NCBI GenBank assembly: GCA_005808475.1 | Contig: SYLY01000271.1 | Location: 1-54,221 of the forward strand | DNA: 54,221 bases | Origin: Acidobacteriota bacterium | GTDB taxonomy: Bacteria > Acidobacteriota > Terriglobia > Bryobacterales > Bryobacteraceae | Direction of reading: 5' to 3' | Shown: positions 33,527-41,635 of the stretch, in pieces | Layout of the letters: each line of letters begins with the position of its first letter | Position numbering within the stretch: position 1 is the stretch's first letter | Notes under the pieces: generated by a model | What the model was told of the DNA's origin: nothing | Database searches by the model: none | Seen by the model: the letters and a program-made list of their open reading frames with translations, nothing else | Program-made: the position numbers and the translations under genes

Positions 33527-33553
33527 TGAAGGTGTCGAGCGGCCGCCTTCACG
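33525..33553. repeat. Inverted repeat between the two sigma operons
   Basis: CGTGAAGG (33525-33532) and CCTTCACG (33546-33553) are a perfect 8-bp inverted repeat, extended to 10 bp with one mismatch. It lies in the middle of the 132-bp intergenic region and may be a shared operator. Confidence 0.45.
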
Positions 33554-33580
33554 CGGTCAGCCAGATTTTAAGTAGAATTC

Positions 33581-33604
33581 CGTAACAAAGCGCGGGCTGA
33601 CGGA
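33581..33604 (+). promoter_or_regulatory. Candidate ECF promoter of the right sigma operon
   Basis: CGTAAC (33581-33586) is followed after 14 nt by CGGA (33601-33604), 13 bp before the start codon. It mirrors the box on the other strand. With so short a leader and no clear RBS, the transcript may be nearly leaderless. Confidence 0.4.
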
Positions 33605-33616
33605 TATTATCATGCG

Positions 33617-34069
33617 ATGACGATGAGCGACGTCTACGCCGAGCACCATCTCGCGGTGTACCGGTGCCTGCTTGCGTGGACCCGAAACCCGGCATTGGCC
33701 GAGGAACTCACGGCGGAAACATTCTACCGGGCCATCGTTGCGGATCAGCCTGTCCGGGCGGCCAGTGCCCGGGGTTATCTCATTGCCATCGCGCGCAACG
33801 CTCTGCGGAAGTTCCAGGCCAAGCGCGGCCGTGAGGAAGCCCTCGTTGCCGACGCGGTTGCGCCTCACCAATCCAACGAGGCGGCGCTCGATCTGCAACG
33901 CACACTCGCGGCGCTTGCCACTCTCCCTGAAGAATGGAAGGAACCGCTGGTCCTCTACGCGCAAGGTGGACTTGGCTACGAGGAAATCGCCGCGCAACTG
34001 AATATCACGCTGGCCACGGTGAAGATCCGCATCCACCGGGCCCGGCGGAAACTGGAGAGCTACCGATGA
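33617..34069 (+). CDS. ECF-type RNA polymerase sigma factor
   Basis: A 150-residue ECF sigma from ATG 33617 (ATG 33623 is an alternative). Region 2 begins near residue 5 (DVYAEHHLAVYRCLLAW; EELTAETFYRA) and region 4 at about 100-148 (LGYEEIAAQLNITLATVKIRIHRARRKL, in part). Its TGA overlaps the ATG of the anti-sigma-like gene. Distinct in sequence from the sigma encoded divergently at 33484. Confidence 0.92.
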   Translation: MTMSDVYAEHHLAVYRCLLAWTRNPALAEELTAETFYRAIVADQPVRAASARGYLIAIARNALRKFQAKRGREEALVADAVAPHQSNEAALDLQRTLAALATLPEEWKEPLVLYAQGGLGYEEIAAQLNITLATVKIRIHRARRKLESYR

Positions 34070-34464
34070 CATTGCATCCCGACATCCTTACCGATTTGGT
34101 AAGCCTTTATCACGCTGGAGAGGCTTCGGAGGCGTCGCGTGCGCTTCTGGAGGAGGAAGCCTTGCGCAATCCCCGGCTCGCGGCGGCGCTCGCCGCCACA
34201 TCACGGCCGTTGGTTCCACTGCCTGTCGATCCCTTTCTGGCGGAACGTAGGGTGTTGCGCAAGGTGCGTGTGCGCTACCAGGCGATATCGTTCGCTGTCG
34301 TATGGACGTTGACGTTGCTTCTGATCGTGTTGGCCCCATTCCTGTTCGTCCACGCCGGAGAGGGAGGAGCGATCGCAATCGCGGCTCTGCCGTTTCTTCT
34401 GCTGTTGCTGCTCTTCGTTGGCGCCGCCGGGGCGCTCTACTTTCTGGTCCGGGCGTTCCGGTGA
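34066..34464 (+). CDS. Anti-sigma factor-like membrane protein
   Basis: A 132-residue protein coupled by ATGA to the sigma gene. The N-terminus (LTDLVSLYHAGEASEASRALLEEE) has the helical anti-sigma pattern without zinc ligands. Two strong transmembrane helices lie at about 72-95 and 105-128. This is the same architecture as the anti-sigma of the divergent pair, pointing to a duplicated and diverged module. Confidence 0.72.
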   Translation: MTLHPDILTDLVSLYHAGEASEASRALLEEEALRNPRLAAALAATSRPLVPLPVDPFLAERRVLRKVRVRYQAISFAVVWTLTLLLIVLAPFLFVHAGEGGAIAIAALPFLLLLLLFVGAAGALYFLVRAFR

Positions 34465-34470
34465 TTCCGG

Positions 34471-35892
34471 CTATCCCCGGCGCGCGAGTTCGCCCATTTT
34501 GCACTCGGCGTGCACCGCCCGCACCGCCTTGTCGAGCCCTTCGCGCGACACCACGATCGCGATGGTAAGTTCGCTCGAGCCTTGCGCGATCGCGATCACG
34601 TTCACCTTCTCCCGCGAGATCGCGGTGAAGATCCGGCCCGCCAAACCTGGAGTGCCGCGCATCCCTTCGCCGACCACCGCCAGCAGCCCCACCTGGTCGT
34701 TCACCTCGATCGGCTTCAAGTACCCGTGCGCGATCTCGAGCGACAACGCGGCTTCCAGGGCTTCGATCGCGCGCGGCAACTCGTCGCGCCGCACCAGGAA
34801 GCAGAAGCTTTGCCGGTAGCTGGAACTGGTCATCGCCAGCACTTCGGCGCTGGTGGCGCCCAGCGCATCGAGCGCGCGGCCCATGATTCGGGTGCCGGAG
34901 ATCTCGGCGCTGGCCGGTTCCACCGACACGAGCGCCACCCCCGCCATCGAAGTCACCGCGCGCGGTCCGGGAGGGGCCATCACCTCCGGCACGATCTTGG
35001 TTCCCGGCTTTTCCGGCGCGAAGCTGTTCTTGCTCCACACGGGAATCTGCCGCTCCACCAGCGGCGCGAGCGTGCGCGGATGCAGTACCTTGGCGCCGTT
35101 GTAGGCGAGTTCGGCCGCCTCGCGATAGGTGACCTCGGCGAGCACCGCCGGATCGGGAACCAGCCGGGGATCGGCGGTCATGATGCCGTCGACATCGGTC
35201 CAGATCCAAAGCTCGGAGGCATCGAGCGCCGCCGCCAGGATCGATGCGGAAAAGTCGGACCCGCCGCGGCCGAGAGTGGTGGGGCGGCCGTCCTGGGTCG
35301 CGCCGTTGAATCCGGTGACCACCGGCAGGACATTCTCCTCGATCAGCGGCCGCAGAACGCGGTTGGCGCGTTCGCGGGTCTGCTCCATGAGCGGCGTCGC
35401 GTTGCCGAACACGGAGTCGGTGACGATGACCTCGCGGGCGTTGACCGCCTTGGAGCGGACGCCTTTCTTGTTGAGATGCGCCGCCATCATCAGCGCGGAG
35501 AGCCGTTCCCCGATGGCTACGGCTTCGTCCATGGACCGGGGCGGACGCTCGCCCAGCATGCGGATGCCCTGGGCGATCCGGCTGAATTCGGCGACCAGTT
35601 CCTCCACTTCCTTCACGGCTTCGTCGAGCGCGGGGCCGCTCAGCAGCTCCCCGCATGCCGCCAAATGGCGTTCGGCCAGCGCGGTGCAGTTCTTCTCGAC
35701 GCTATCCATGTCGCCGGCCTCGGCGCGCCGCAACGTATCGAGCAAAAGGTCGGTGACCTTCGCCATCGCGGACACCACCACCGCCACGGGCCGCATCTCG
35801 AGCGCTGCCCTCGCCAGCCGGGACGCCACCTTGATCCGCTCGGCCGAACCCATGCTGGTGCCGCCGAACTTCATCACTAACAGATTCTTCAC
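34471..35892 (-). CDS. lysC: Aspartate kinase
   Basis: A 473-residue cytosolic enzyme that phosphorylates L-aspartate, the first step to Lys, Met, Thr and diaminopimelate. N-terminal KFGGTSMG, TGFNGATQDGRPTTLGRGGSD and DVDGIMTADPR define the amino-acid kinase domain (to about 300). Two ACT domains follow (about 315-465; VALVSVEP…, LLAVVGEGM), the regulatory sites for feedback inhibition. Length matches monofunctional aspartokinases of the long type. It is the last gene of the ferredoxin-like/cmk/lysC operon, 5 bp after cmk. Confidence 0.95.
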   Translation of the reverse strand: MKNLLVMKFGGTSMGSAERIKVASRLARAALEMRPVAVVVSAMAKVTDLLLDTLRRAEAGDMDSVEKNCTALAERHLAACGELLSGPALDEAVKEVEELVAEFSRIAQGIRMLGERPPRSMDEAVAIGERLSALMMAAHLNKKGVRSKAVNAREVIVTDSVFGNATPLMEQTRERANRVLRPLIEENVLPVVTGFNGATQDGRPTTLGRGGSDFSASILAAALDASELWIWTDVDGIMTADPRLVPDPAVLAEVTYREAAELAYNGAKVLHPRTLAPLVERQIPVWSKNSFAPEKPGTKIVPEVMAPPGPRAVTSMAGVALVSVEPASAEISGTRIMGRALDALGATSAEVLAMTSSSYRQSFCFLVRRDELPRAIEALEAALSLEIAHGYLKPIEVNDQVGLLAVVGEGMRGTPGLAGRIFTAISREKVNVIAIAQGSSELTIAIVVSREGLDKAVRAVHAECKMGELARRG

Positions 35893-35897
35893 CGCGT

Positions 35898-36590
35898 TTA
35901 CCTCTGAAGTTCCTTCCCGTTGGAGGTGCGCTCACGAATCAGCCGCAAGATCGCCTCCTCCACCTGATCGACCGTTAGGCCGCTCGAGTCCAGATAGACC
36001 GCGTCGGGCGCCTGGAGCAGGGGCGACTCGGTCCGTCCGCGATCCCTCCGGTCGCGCTCCTCGAGTTCGGCCAGCACCCGTTCTTCCGGAGGCGGAGGCG
36101 GCGTTTTCTCGCCTAGCTCCTTGACGCGCCTCCGCGCCCGCACATCGGGTTCGGCGTCGAGGAAGATCTTCACTTCGGCGCCGGGAAACACGACGGTGCC
36201 GATGTCCCTGCCTTCCATCACGACGCTGAAGCTGCGGGCCATCTCGCGCTGCTTTTCGACCAGCGCGCGCCGCACACCGCCAACCGCGGAGACCTTGGAC
36301 GCGCCCTGCGAGATCTCGGGCTCGCGGATCGCCGCCGTCACGTCCTCGCCATTCAGGGTCACCTTGGGCGGGTTCGATTCCAGAGCGATATCGGCCGCCT
36401 TCGCCATTTCCTCGAGGGCCTGGACATTGTCCCACCCGATACCCTGGCGCCGCGCCCAAAGCGCCACGGCGCGGTACATCGCGCCGGTATCGATATAGAG
36501 AAAGCCGAGCCGCCCAGCCAGCCCGCGGGCAACGGTGCTCTTTCCGGCGCCGCCCGGTCCGTCGATGGCGACCACGATCCGCCTGCTCAC
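35898..36590 (-). CDS. cmk: Cytidylate kinase
   Basis: A 230-residue enzyme that phosphorylates CMP/dCMP with ATP. I place the start at GTG 36590 ([11 protein letters not shown]), which overlaps the ferredoxin-like gene's stop as GTGA; the open frame extends further without conservation. The P-loop [17 protein letters not shown] and [10 protein letters not shown] are intact. Typical Cmk length. Co-transcribed with the upstream ferredoxin-like and downstream lysC genes. Confidence 0.95.
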   Translation of the reverse strand: MSRRIVVAIDGPGGAGKSTVARGLAGRLGFLYIDTGAMYRAVALWARRQGIGWDNVQALEEMAKAADIALESNPPKVTLNGEDVTAAIREPEISQGASKVSAVGGVRRALVEKQREMARSFSVVMEGRDIGTVVFPGAEVKIFLDAEPDVRARRRVKELGEKTPPPPPEERVLAELEERDRRDRGRTESPLLQAPDAVYLDSSGLTVDQVEEAILRLIRERTSNGKELQR

Positions 36591-36982
36591 GGGCGGGGCG
36601 CCTCGCCAGACAGCGGATTCACCGCGAACACGAACTCCTCCACGGGCTTTCCGCCGATCAGGTGCTCTTGAACGATCCGCTCCAGCACCTGCTCGTCCGC
36701 CGCGCGATACCACACGCCGTCAGGATAGACCACGGCGATGGGGCCCTGCTCGCACACGCGCAGGCAGTTCGCCTTGGTGCGAAACACGCAGGATTCGCCC
36801 TTGACCAGGCCGAGTTCGGAGAGGCGCCTCTTGAGGTATTCCCAGGCGCGGAGCGACTCTTCGCGGCCGGAGCACTTGGGATTGGTCTGTTCGGCGCACA
36901 GGAGGATGTGCCGGCCGATGTGTCCGATGTTCAGCGCGGCGGCTGCATTGGCCAGACGCTCAGGAGGCGGAATTTCTGCCAT
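36587..36982 (-). CDS. Thioredoxin-like [2Fe-2S] ferredoxin
   Basis: A 131-residue protein with the Cys pattern of thioredoxin-like [2Fe-2S] ferredoxins: CAEQTNPKC near 29-37 and CLRVC near 73-77, followed by [13 protein letters not shown]. Usually such ferredoxins carry electrons for oxidoreductases in the cytosol. It is first in a tight operon with cmk and lysC. The start is only 11 bp from the divergent metallopeptidase gene. Confidence 0.88.
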   Translation of the reverse strand: MAEIPPPERLANAAAALNIGHIGRHILLCAEQTNPKCSGREESLRAWEYLKRRLSELGLVKGESCVFRTKANCLRVCEQGPIAVVYPDGVWYRAADEQVLERIVQEHLIGGKPVEEFVFAVNPLSGEAPRP

Positions 36983-36993
36983 ATTAGGGGTTG

Positions 36994-37365
36994 ATGACCA
37001 CGGGCGATTTCGAGCGGCTGGTGGAGCGGGCCTTGCGGTCGATCCCGGCGAAGTACCGGAGCCGCATCGAAAACCTGGCGGTCATCGTCGAACGAGAACC
37101 GCCGCGGCCGGGGCTGCTCGGTCTCTACCAGGGCCGTCCATTGCCGGAACGCGGCACGCACGACCAGTTTCACCTGCCGGACACGATCACCATCTACCAG
37201 GGTCCGCACGAGCGCATGGCTCGTAGCTACGAACATCTGGAAGAGACGGTCAAAGACACAGTATGGCACGAGATTGGACACTACTTCGGCATGGACGAAC
37301 GCCAGGTGCGGCGGGCCGAGCGGCGCCGAATGGTGGAGCGGGCCACGCGGCGGAGAGTTCGATGA
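36994..37365 (+). CDS. Zincin-like metallopeptidase family protein
   Basis: A 123-residue protein from ATG 36994 (AGGGG upstream; a TTG at 36991 also opens the frame). [11 protein letters not shown] near 91-101 supplies the HExxH zinc site with a downstream acidic residue, as in the small DUF1025-type metallopeptidase family. [20 protein letters not shown] at the N-terminus is typical. Its TGA overlaps the ATG of the ceramidase-like gene. Cytosolic; substrate unknown. Confidence 0.9.
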   Translation: MTTGDFERLVERALRSIPAKYRSRIENLAVIVEREPPRPGLLGLYQGRPLPERGTHDQFHLPDTITIYQGPHERMARSYEHLEETVKDTVWHEIGHYFGMDERQVRRAERRRMVERATRRRVR

Positions 37366-38807
37366 GCTATCGAGTGCAAGCCGGGGTCTACCGCGTGGAT
37401 ATCACGCCGCCCATCGGCATCGCGATGTGCGGATATCTGGCGCGTAACGGCGTGTCCCAAGGGATCGAGCGGCCGCTCACGGCCACTTGCCTGGTGCTCG
37501 CCTCGGGCGGCGCCAAGATCGCGATCCTCGCATGCGACGTGATGGCGGTGTTCCACCCCGACGCGGACTGGATCCGGAGGCGCGTCGCCGAGGAGACCGG
37601 CACGACCCCGGAGTCCGTGCTGATCAACGCCAGCCACACCCACTGCGGACCCACCATGCGGCGCGACTACTCGTGGGAAAGCGCGGAGCAGCGCTCGCTT
37701 CAGGACACCTACACGAACAACCTGCGCGAACTGCTGGTGGGCTGCGCCGTGGCGGCGGACTGTAGGCTGCAACCGGCGCGCCTGGGCACGGGAACGGGAA
37801 CCGCGCGGATCGGCATCAACCGGCGCGAGACCGACCCCGAATCGGGCAAGGTATTCCTCGGCGAAAACCCGGACGGTCCGATGGACCCGTCCACCGGCGT
37901 GATCCGTGTCGACGATCTGGGCGGCCGTCCGCTGGCGATCGTGTTCACCTACGGCTGCCACACGGTGACGATGGGGCCGAAGTTCCTGAACCTGACGCCC
38001 GACTATCCCGGTCCCGCGCGCGATCTGATCGAGTACGCCACCGGCGCCAAGGCGATCTTCCTGCAGGCGGCGGGCGGCAACATCAACCCGGTGACCGGCA
38101 TCGGCGCCACCGAGGACGATTCGGCGGACATGATCCGGCTAGGCCATATACTCGGCGCGGCGGCGATCGAGACCGCGATGACGATCCGCACCGGCACACG
38201 CCGCGGCGATCCCGTCATCTTCCAGTCGCTGACGCGCAACCGGATGTATCCGTGGATTCCGGTGGAGGATCGCGACCTCGCGCTCGGCGCGGCGGGCGAA
38301 GTCGCGGCGCTGCCGCTGGTGGACCCGCCTTCGGTCGAGGACGCGCGTGGCATTCTGGCGCAGCGGACGCGGATGCTCGAAGACGCGCGCCGCGAGGGCC
38401 GGCCAGTGCACATGCTCGCCTTCTTCCACCGGTTCCGCGATTGGGCGGAACTGCTGCTGCGCGAGGTGGAAGCGGGCAAGCTAGCGTTGACCGTCGACGT
38501 GAATCTGCAGGCGCTGCGGATCGGAGACATGGCGATCGCGGCGGCCGCCGGCGAGACGCTGGTGGAGTTGGGGCTGCGGGTGAAGGCCGCGTCGCCGTTC
38601 GCCGCGACGCATTTTCTCGGCTACTCGAACGGCTGCATCGGCTACATCCCCTCGGCGGAGCACTATCCGGACGAGGGCTGGTCGCCGTGGGAGACGTATC
38701 TGGTTCCCGACATGTTGTGCCAGTCGTACATGCTGCCGATGCACGTGTCGCCGGCGGCGAGTGGCCTGGTTGTGGATCGCTGCGTGAGCCTGCTGCGGTC
38801 GCTGTGA
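37362..38807 (+). CDS. Neutral/alkaline ceramidase-like protein
   Basis: A 481-residue protein from ATG 37362 (ATGA overlap with the peptidase gene). DITPPIGIAMCGY at the start, NASHTHCGP and TYGCHTV (putative zinc His) and AAGGNINP match the N-terminal domain of neutral ceramidase-like hydrolases, which cleave amide bonds of ceramides or related substrates. There is no signal peptide, unlike secreted ceramidases, and the full C-terminal domain is not obvious. Many such proteins in Acidobacteria and Planctomycetes are only distantly related, so true ceramidase activity is uncertain. Confidence 0.85.
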   Translation: MSYRVQAGVYRVDITPPIGIAMCGYLARNGVSQGIERPLTATCLVLASGGAKIAILACDVMAVFHPDADWIRRRVAEETGTTPESVLINASHTHCGPTMRRDYSWESAEQRSLQDTYTNNLRELLVGCAVAADCRLQPARLGTGTGTARIGINRRETDPESGKVFLGENPDGPMDPSTGVIRVDDLGGRPLAIVFTYGCHTVTMGPKFLNLTPDYPGPARDLIEYATGAKAIFLQAAGGNINPVTGIGATEDDSADMIRLGHILGAAAIETAMTIRTGTRRGDPVIFQSLTRNRMYPWIPVEDRDLALGAAGEVAALPLVDPPSVEDARGILAQRTRMLEDARREGRPVHMLAFFHRFRDWAELLLREVEAGKLALTVDVNLQALRIGDMAIAAAAGETLVELGLRVKAASPFAATHFLGYSNGCIGYIPSAEHYPDEGWSPWETYLVPDMLCQSYMLPMHVSPAASGLVVDRCVSLLRSL

Positions 38808-38855
38808 CCCGTTCTGGCCCGCGCGGAGCCGGACTCGCCGCGATAGACTGGAGAC

Positions 38856-39167
38856 ATGATGGCTGCAACTGGATTTGTCCATCAAGCGCAGGTCGCGGAC
38901 GCGGTGCATCAAGCGGCCCGAACGCTGGGTCCGGAGGTGGTTCGCTTGAAGCACGCCATCGGCGCCGATACCAGCGGCGATCCGGCGATCTTTTTTCGCA
39001 TCGTCCTCGCTGACTGGGCGGTTGATGAGAAGATCCTCGCCGATGTCTCGGGCAAGATAATGACTACGCTCTTCGACGAACTTCGACCTTACGAAAACTG
39101 GGGACTGGCCCCGTACTTCAGTTTCCGGAGCAATTCGGAGCAGAGCACCGAGCCAGAATGGTCCTGA
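38856..39167 (+). CDS. Small partner protein of a HEPN pair
   Basis: This 103-residue protein starts at ATG 38856; the adjacent ATG 38859 has better spacing to GGAG. SGDPAIFFRIVL and WGLAPYFSFRSNSEQ match small proteins that commonly precede HEPN-domain genes in many bacteria. No nucleotidyltransferase GSFARG motif is seen. It may be the antitoxin-like member of the pair. The HEPN gene follows after 7 bp. Function inferred from pairing only. Confidence 0.72.
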   Translation: MMAATGFVHQAQVADAVHQAARTLGPEVVRLKHAIGADTSGDPAIFFRIVLADWAVDEKILADVSGKIMTTLFDELRPYENWGLAPYFSFRSNSEQSTEPEWS

Positions 39168-39174
39168 GACGCCA

Positions 39175-39622
39175 ATGGCTTATCACGACGATCTCCTGGC
39201 TCAGGCCGGGGAACTGCTTCGCCAGGACGAGTCGAACCCCACGCAAGCCGGCCTTCGGAGAGCTGTCTCCACGGCTTACTATGCTCTCTTTCATCTGCTG
39301 ATCAGTGAAACGGCCCTCCATTGGAGCCGCGGCAGTTCGAGGGACGCCTTCGGGCGAATGTTCGATCATGGGCCGATGCGAAAAGCCTCGCAACGCCTCC
39401 TCGACGCTCGCTTATTTCCATTCGCCGGCGAAGACCCGGTACTTGTCCAGAATCTGAAGACCGTGGCCCGGACGTTCGTTCAACGGAGTCCGTTGGACAC
39501 ACACCGAATCGCTCCAGGAAGTTGCTGCCGTCCGCAAGGCGTTTCTGATCTGGGCTTCGATTCGGAACGAGAACATTGCGCAGGAGTATCTGGTATCGCT
39601 GCTGATAAGACCGCGCGACTGA
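39175..39622 (+). pseudogene. HEPN-domain protein, internal deletion and frameshift
   Basis: From ATG 39175 the frame gives a HEPN N-terminus (RRAVSTAYYALFHLLISE, KASQRLLDARLFPF) up to about residue 102 (FVQ). Conservation then stops and the frame runs on as low-complexity residues to 39690. The conserved C-terminus appears in another frame from about 39494 (WTHTESLQEVAAVRKAFLIW) and ends at the TGA at 39622. The segment that normally follows FVQ (LQ…RHxADY) is missing. A deletion plus shift has therefore removed a HEPN core motif. The partner gene 38856-39167 looks intact. Confidence 0.7.
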
Positions 39623-39705
39623 GCAAGCAACGACTGCCCGGCGGCGGGCCGCCGGCCTTCCGAGCGAGTTGCCCTCCCGCTCCGGCGTGATACAACGACG
39701 AATGT

Positions 39706-40773
39706 ATGGGGAAGTGGGCTCTTCTCGAACGGATCGCCGATAGCGCCGACGCCGTCCTGCAAAGGCAGGGACACGTCTCCGCCATCGACATGCTGACGCA
39801 GGCGCGCGTGCTCGAGCCTGTCCACGTGCAGGCCTGGCGCAGAGGCCGCGTGGAATACCTCGAGCAGGAAATCCAGTGGCGCGGCGACAAGCTCGGCGAG
39901 GCGCTCGAGTTTTTCCAAGTGTGGGCCGGCCGCAACGGGCTCCGCGCCGAGGAGAGCCAACCCGAAGGGCGCGATGGCGCCTCCACCGCGCCGCTTCGCT
40001 TCACCGCGAACGACGATCCCGCGCGCGACCGCGTCTACCGGCTCCGCTACTTCCGCCCCTCCGCCACCGACCGCGAGCGGCGCCGCATCGTCGACTCCGA
40101 GACCGCCGCGCCCGACCTGCTCGTGTACGACACGCTGCGCGACTCCGTCTGCGGCGAATGCCAGGCCGAACTCGGGAAGGGCGCGCTCATCGTGCTCGAA
40201 AAGGGCGCCGCGGTGTGTCTCGCCTGCGCCGACCTCGACCATTTGGTCTGGCTCCCGCGCGGTGACGCGGCCCTTTCCCGCCGCGCGCGCAAGTACAGTG
40301 GACTCGCGGCGATCGTCCTCCGGTTCAGCCGCGCTCGCAAGCATTATGAGCGGCAGGGGCTGCTCGTGGACGAAGCCGCGCTCGAACGCGCCGAATCGGA
40401 GTGCCTCGAGGACGAAGCCGCGCGCGCCGCCCGCCGCGCCAGGGACGCCGAACGGCGGGATCGCGGCGACGCCGATCTGGCCAGGCGCGCGCTGGACGCC
40501 ATCCGCACGATTTTCCCCGGCTGCCCGGCGGCGGAGGCCGAATCGATCGCGCGCCACACGATGGAGCGGGGCAGCGGACGCGTGGGACGCTCGGAAGCCG
40601 GCCGCGAACTCGATCCCGAGGCGTTGCGGCTGGCCGTTCGCGCGCACGTCCGTCATCGACACACCGAGTACGACTCGCTGCTGATGCACGGCGTGGATCG
40701 CGCCGCCGCGCGCGGCGCGGTGGTCTCCGCGGTGGACGCCAAGCTCCACGCCTGGGCCGATCCGAACGGATAG
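39706..40773 (+). CDS. DUF2293 domain protein
   Basis: A 355-residue protein. The C-terminal part (about 263-345: IRTIFPGCPAAEAESIARHTMERGSGRVGRS in pieces, AVRAHVRHRHTEYDSLL) is DUF2293. The centre has a possible zinc ribbon (CGEC…CLAC, about 148-172) and an Arg/Glu-rich helical segment (about 205-260). DUF2293 has no established activity; the zinc-ribbon and basic helices hint at nucleic-acid binding. It is not overlapped by the HEPN remnant, which ends 84 bp earlier. Confidence 0.82.
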   Translation: MGKWALLERIADSADAVLQRQGHVSAIDMLTQARVLEPVHVQAWRRGRVEYLEQEIQWRGDKLGEALEFFQVWAGRNGLRAEESQPEGRDGASTAPLRFTANDDPARDRVYRLRYFRPSATDRERRRIVDSETAAPDLLVYDTLRDSVCGECQAELGKGALIVLEKGAAVCLACADLDHLVWLPRGDAALSRRARKYSGLAAIVLRFSRARKHYERQGLLVDEAALERAESECLEDEAARAARRARDAERRDRGDADLARRALDAIRTIFPGCPAAEAESIARHTMERGSGRVGRSEAGRELDPEALRLAVRAHVRHRHTEYDSLLMHGVDRAAARGAVVSAVDAKLHAWADPNG

Positions 40774-40785
40774 TATACTTGCCCC

Positions 40786-41631
40786 ATGCTGATTATCGAC
40801 GTCCATGCGCACATCTATTCGCAGGACGAAAAGCGCTATCCCGTGCGCGACAAACCGCTACGGCCGCCGCCGGGAAAGGGCTCCGCCGAACATCTGCGGA
40901 AGGAGAGTCTGGCGGCCGGGGTGTCCGCCGTCCGCGCGATTCAAACGGTGACGTACTACGGCTACGACAACAGCTACCTGTGCGACGCGGCCAAGGCGAA
41001 CCCGTCGTGGATGGCGGGCGTGTGCACGCTCGACCCGGGGAATCCGGAAAGCCCGGCGCTGTTGCGGAAGTTCGCGCGCGAATACGGAGTGAAGTCGTTG
41101 CGGAGCATCCCGTCCACCACGCGGCCGAAAGCCGGATTCGACGATCCGGAAGTGCGCGCGATGTGGAAGGTGGTGGCGGACGAGGGGCTCAGCGTCGACA
41201 TCTTCCTGATGCGGCGGGAACTGGTGGATAGCGCATCCCGGCTGATGAAGGACTTCCCCAAGCTCACGATTGGCTTCTGTCATTGCATGGATCTGAAGCC
41301 GGGACCGAATCTCGAGGAAGACACGCGTACGGTCTGCCGGCTGTCGCGCTTTAAGAACCTGTATGCAAAAGTGGACTTCATCGGCACGGGCACGAAGCAA
41401 GAGTATCCGTGCCAGGATCTGCACCACGCCTGCCTCGAGGTGATCGCCGCGTACGGCGCCGAGCGATGCGTGTGGTCCAGCAGCTATCCGAACGAGTTGT
41501 GGACACCGAAGGTCAGCTACGCCGAACACGTCCGGATCTTCTCCGAAGCCCTGCCTTTGAAGGAGCGCGAACGGCGCCTGATTCTCGGCGAAAACGCGCG
41601 GCGGCTTTGGTTCCCGAATCTGAAGGTGTGA
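40786..41631 (+). CDS. Amidohydrolase 2 family hydrolase
   Basis: A 281-residue metal-dependent hydrolase of the TIM-barrel amidohydrolase superfamily. DVHAHIY (His7, His9) provides the first metal ligands, GFCHCMD the next His, and GENARRLW is the usual C-terminal signature. Family members hydrolyse or decarboxylate small aromatic or lactone substrates. A TATACT box (40774-40779) ends 6 nt before the ATG, so the transcript may be leaderless. The esterase fusion gene follows after 4 bp, an operon. Confidence 0.88.
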   Translation: MLIIDVHAHIYSQDEKRYPVRDKPLRPPPGKGSAEHLRKESLAAGVSAVRAIQTVTYYGYDNSYLCDAAKANPSWMAGVCTLDPGNPESPALLRKFAREYGVKSLRSIPSTTRPKAGFDDPEVRAMWKVVADEGLSVDIFLMRRELVDSASRLMKDFPKLTIGFCHCMDLKPGPNLEEDTRTVCRLSRFKNLYAKVDFIGTGTKQEYPCQDLHHACLEVIAAYGAERCVWSSSYPNELWTPKVSYAEHVRIFSEALPLKERERRLILGENARRLWFPNLKV

Positions 41632-41635
41632 TGCG

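Noticed and set aside
39412..40812. Minus-strand open frame of 466 codons opposite the DUF2293 gene
   Set aside because: It contradicts the conserved DUF2293 and HEPN frames on the plus strand.
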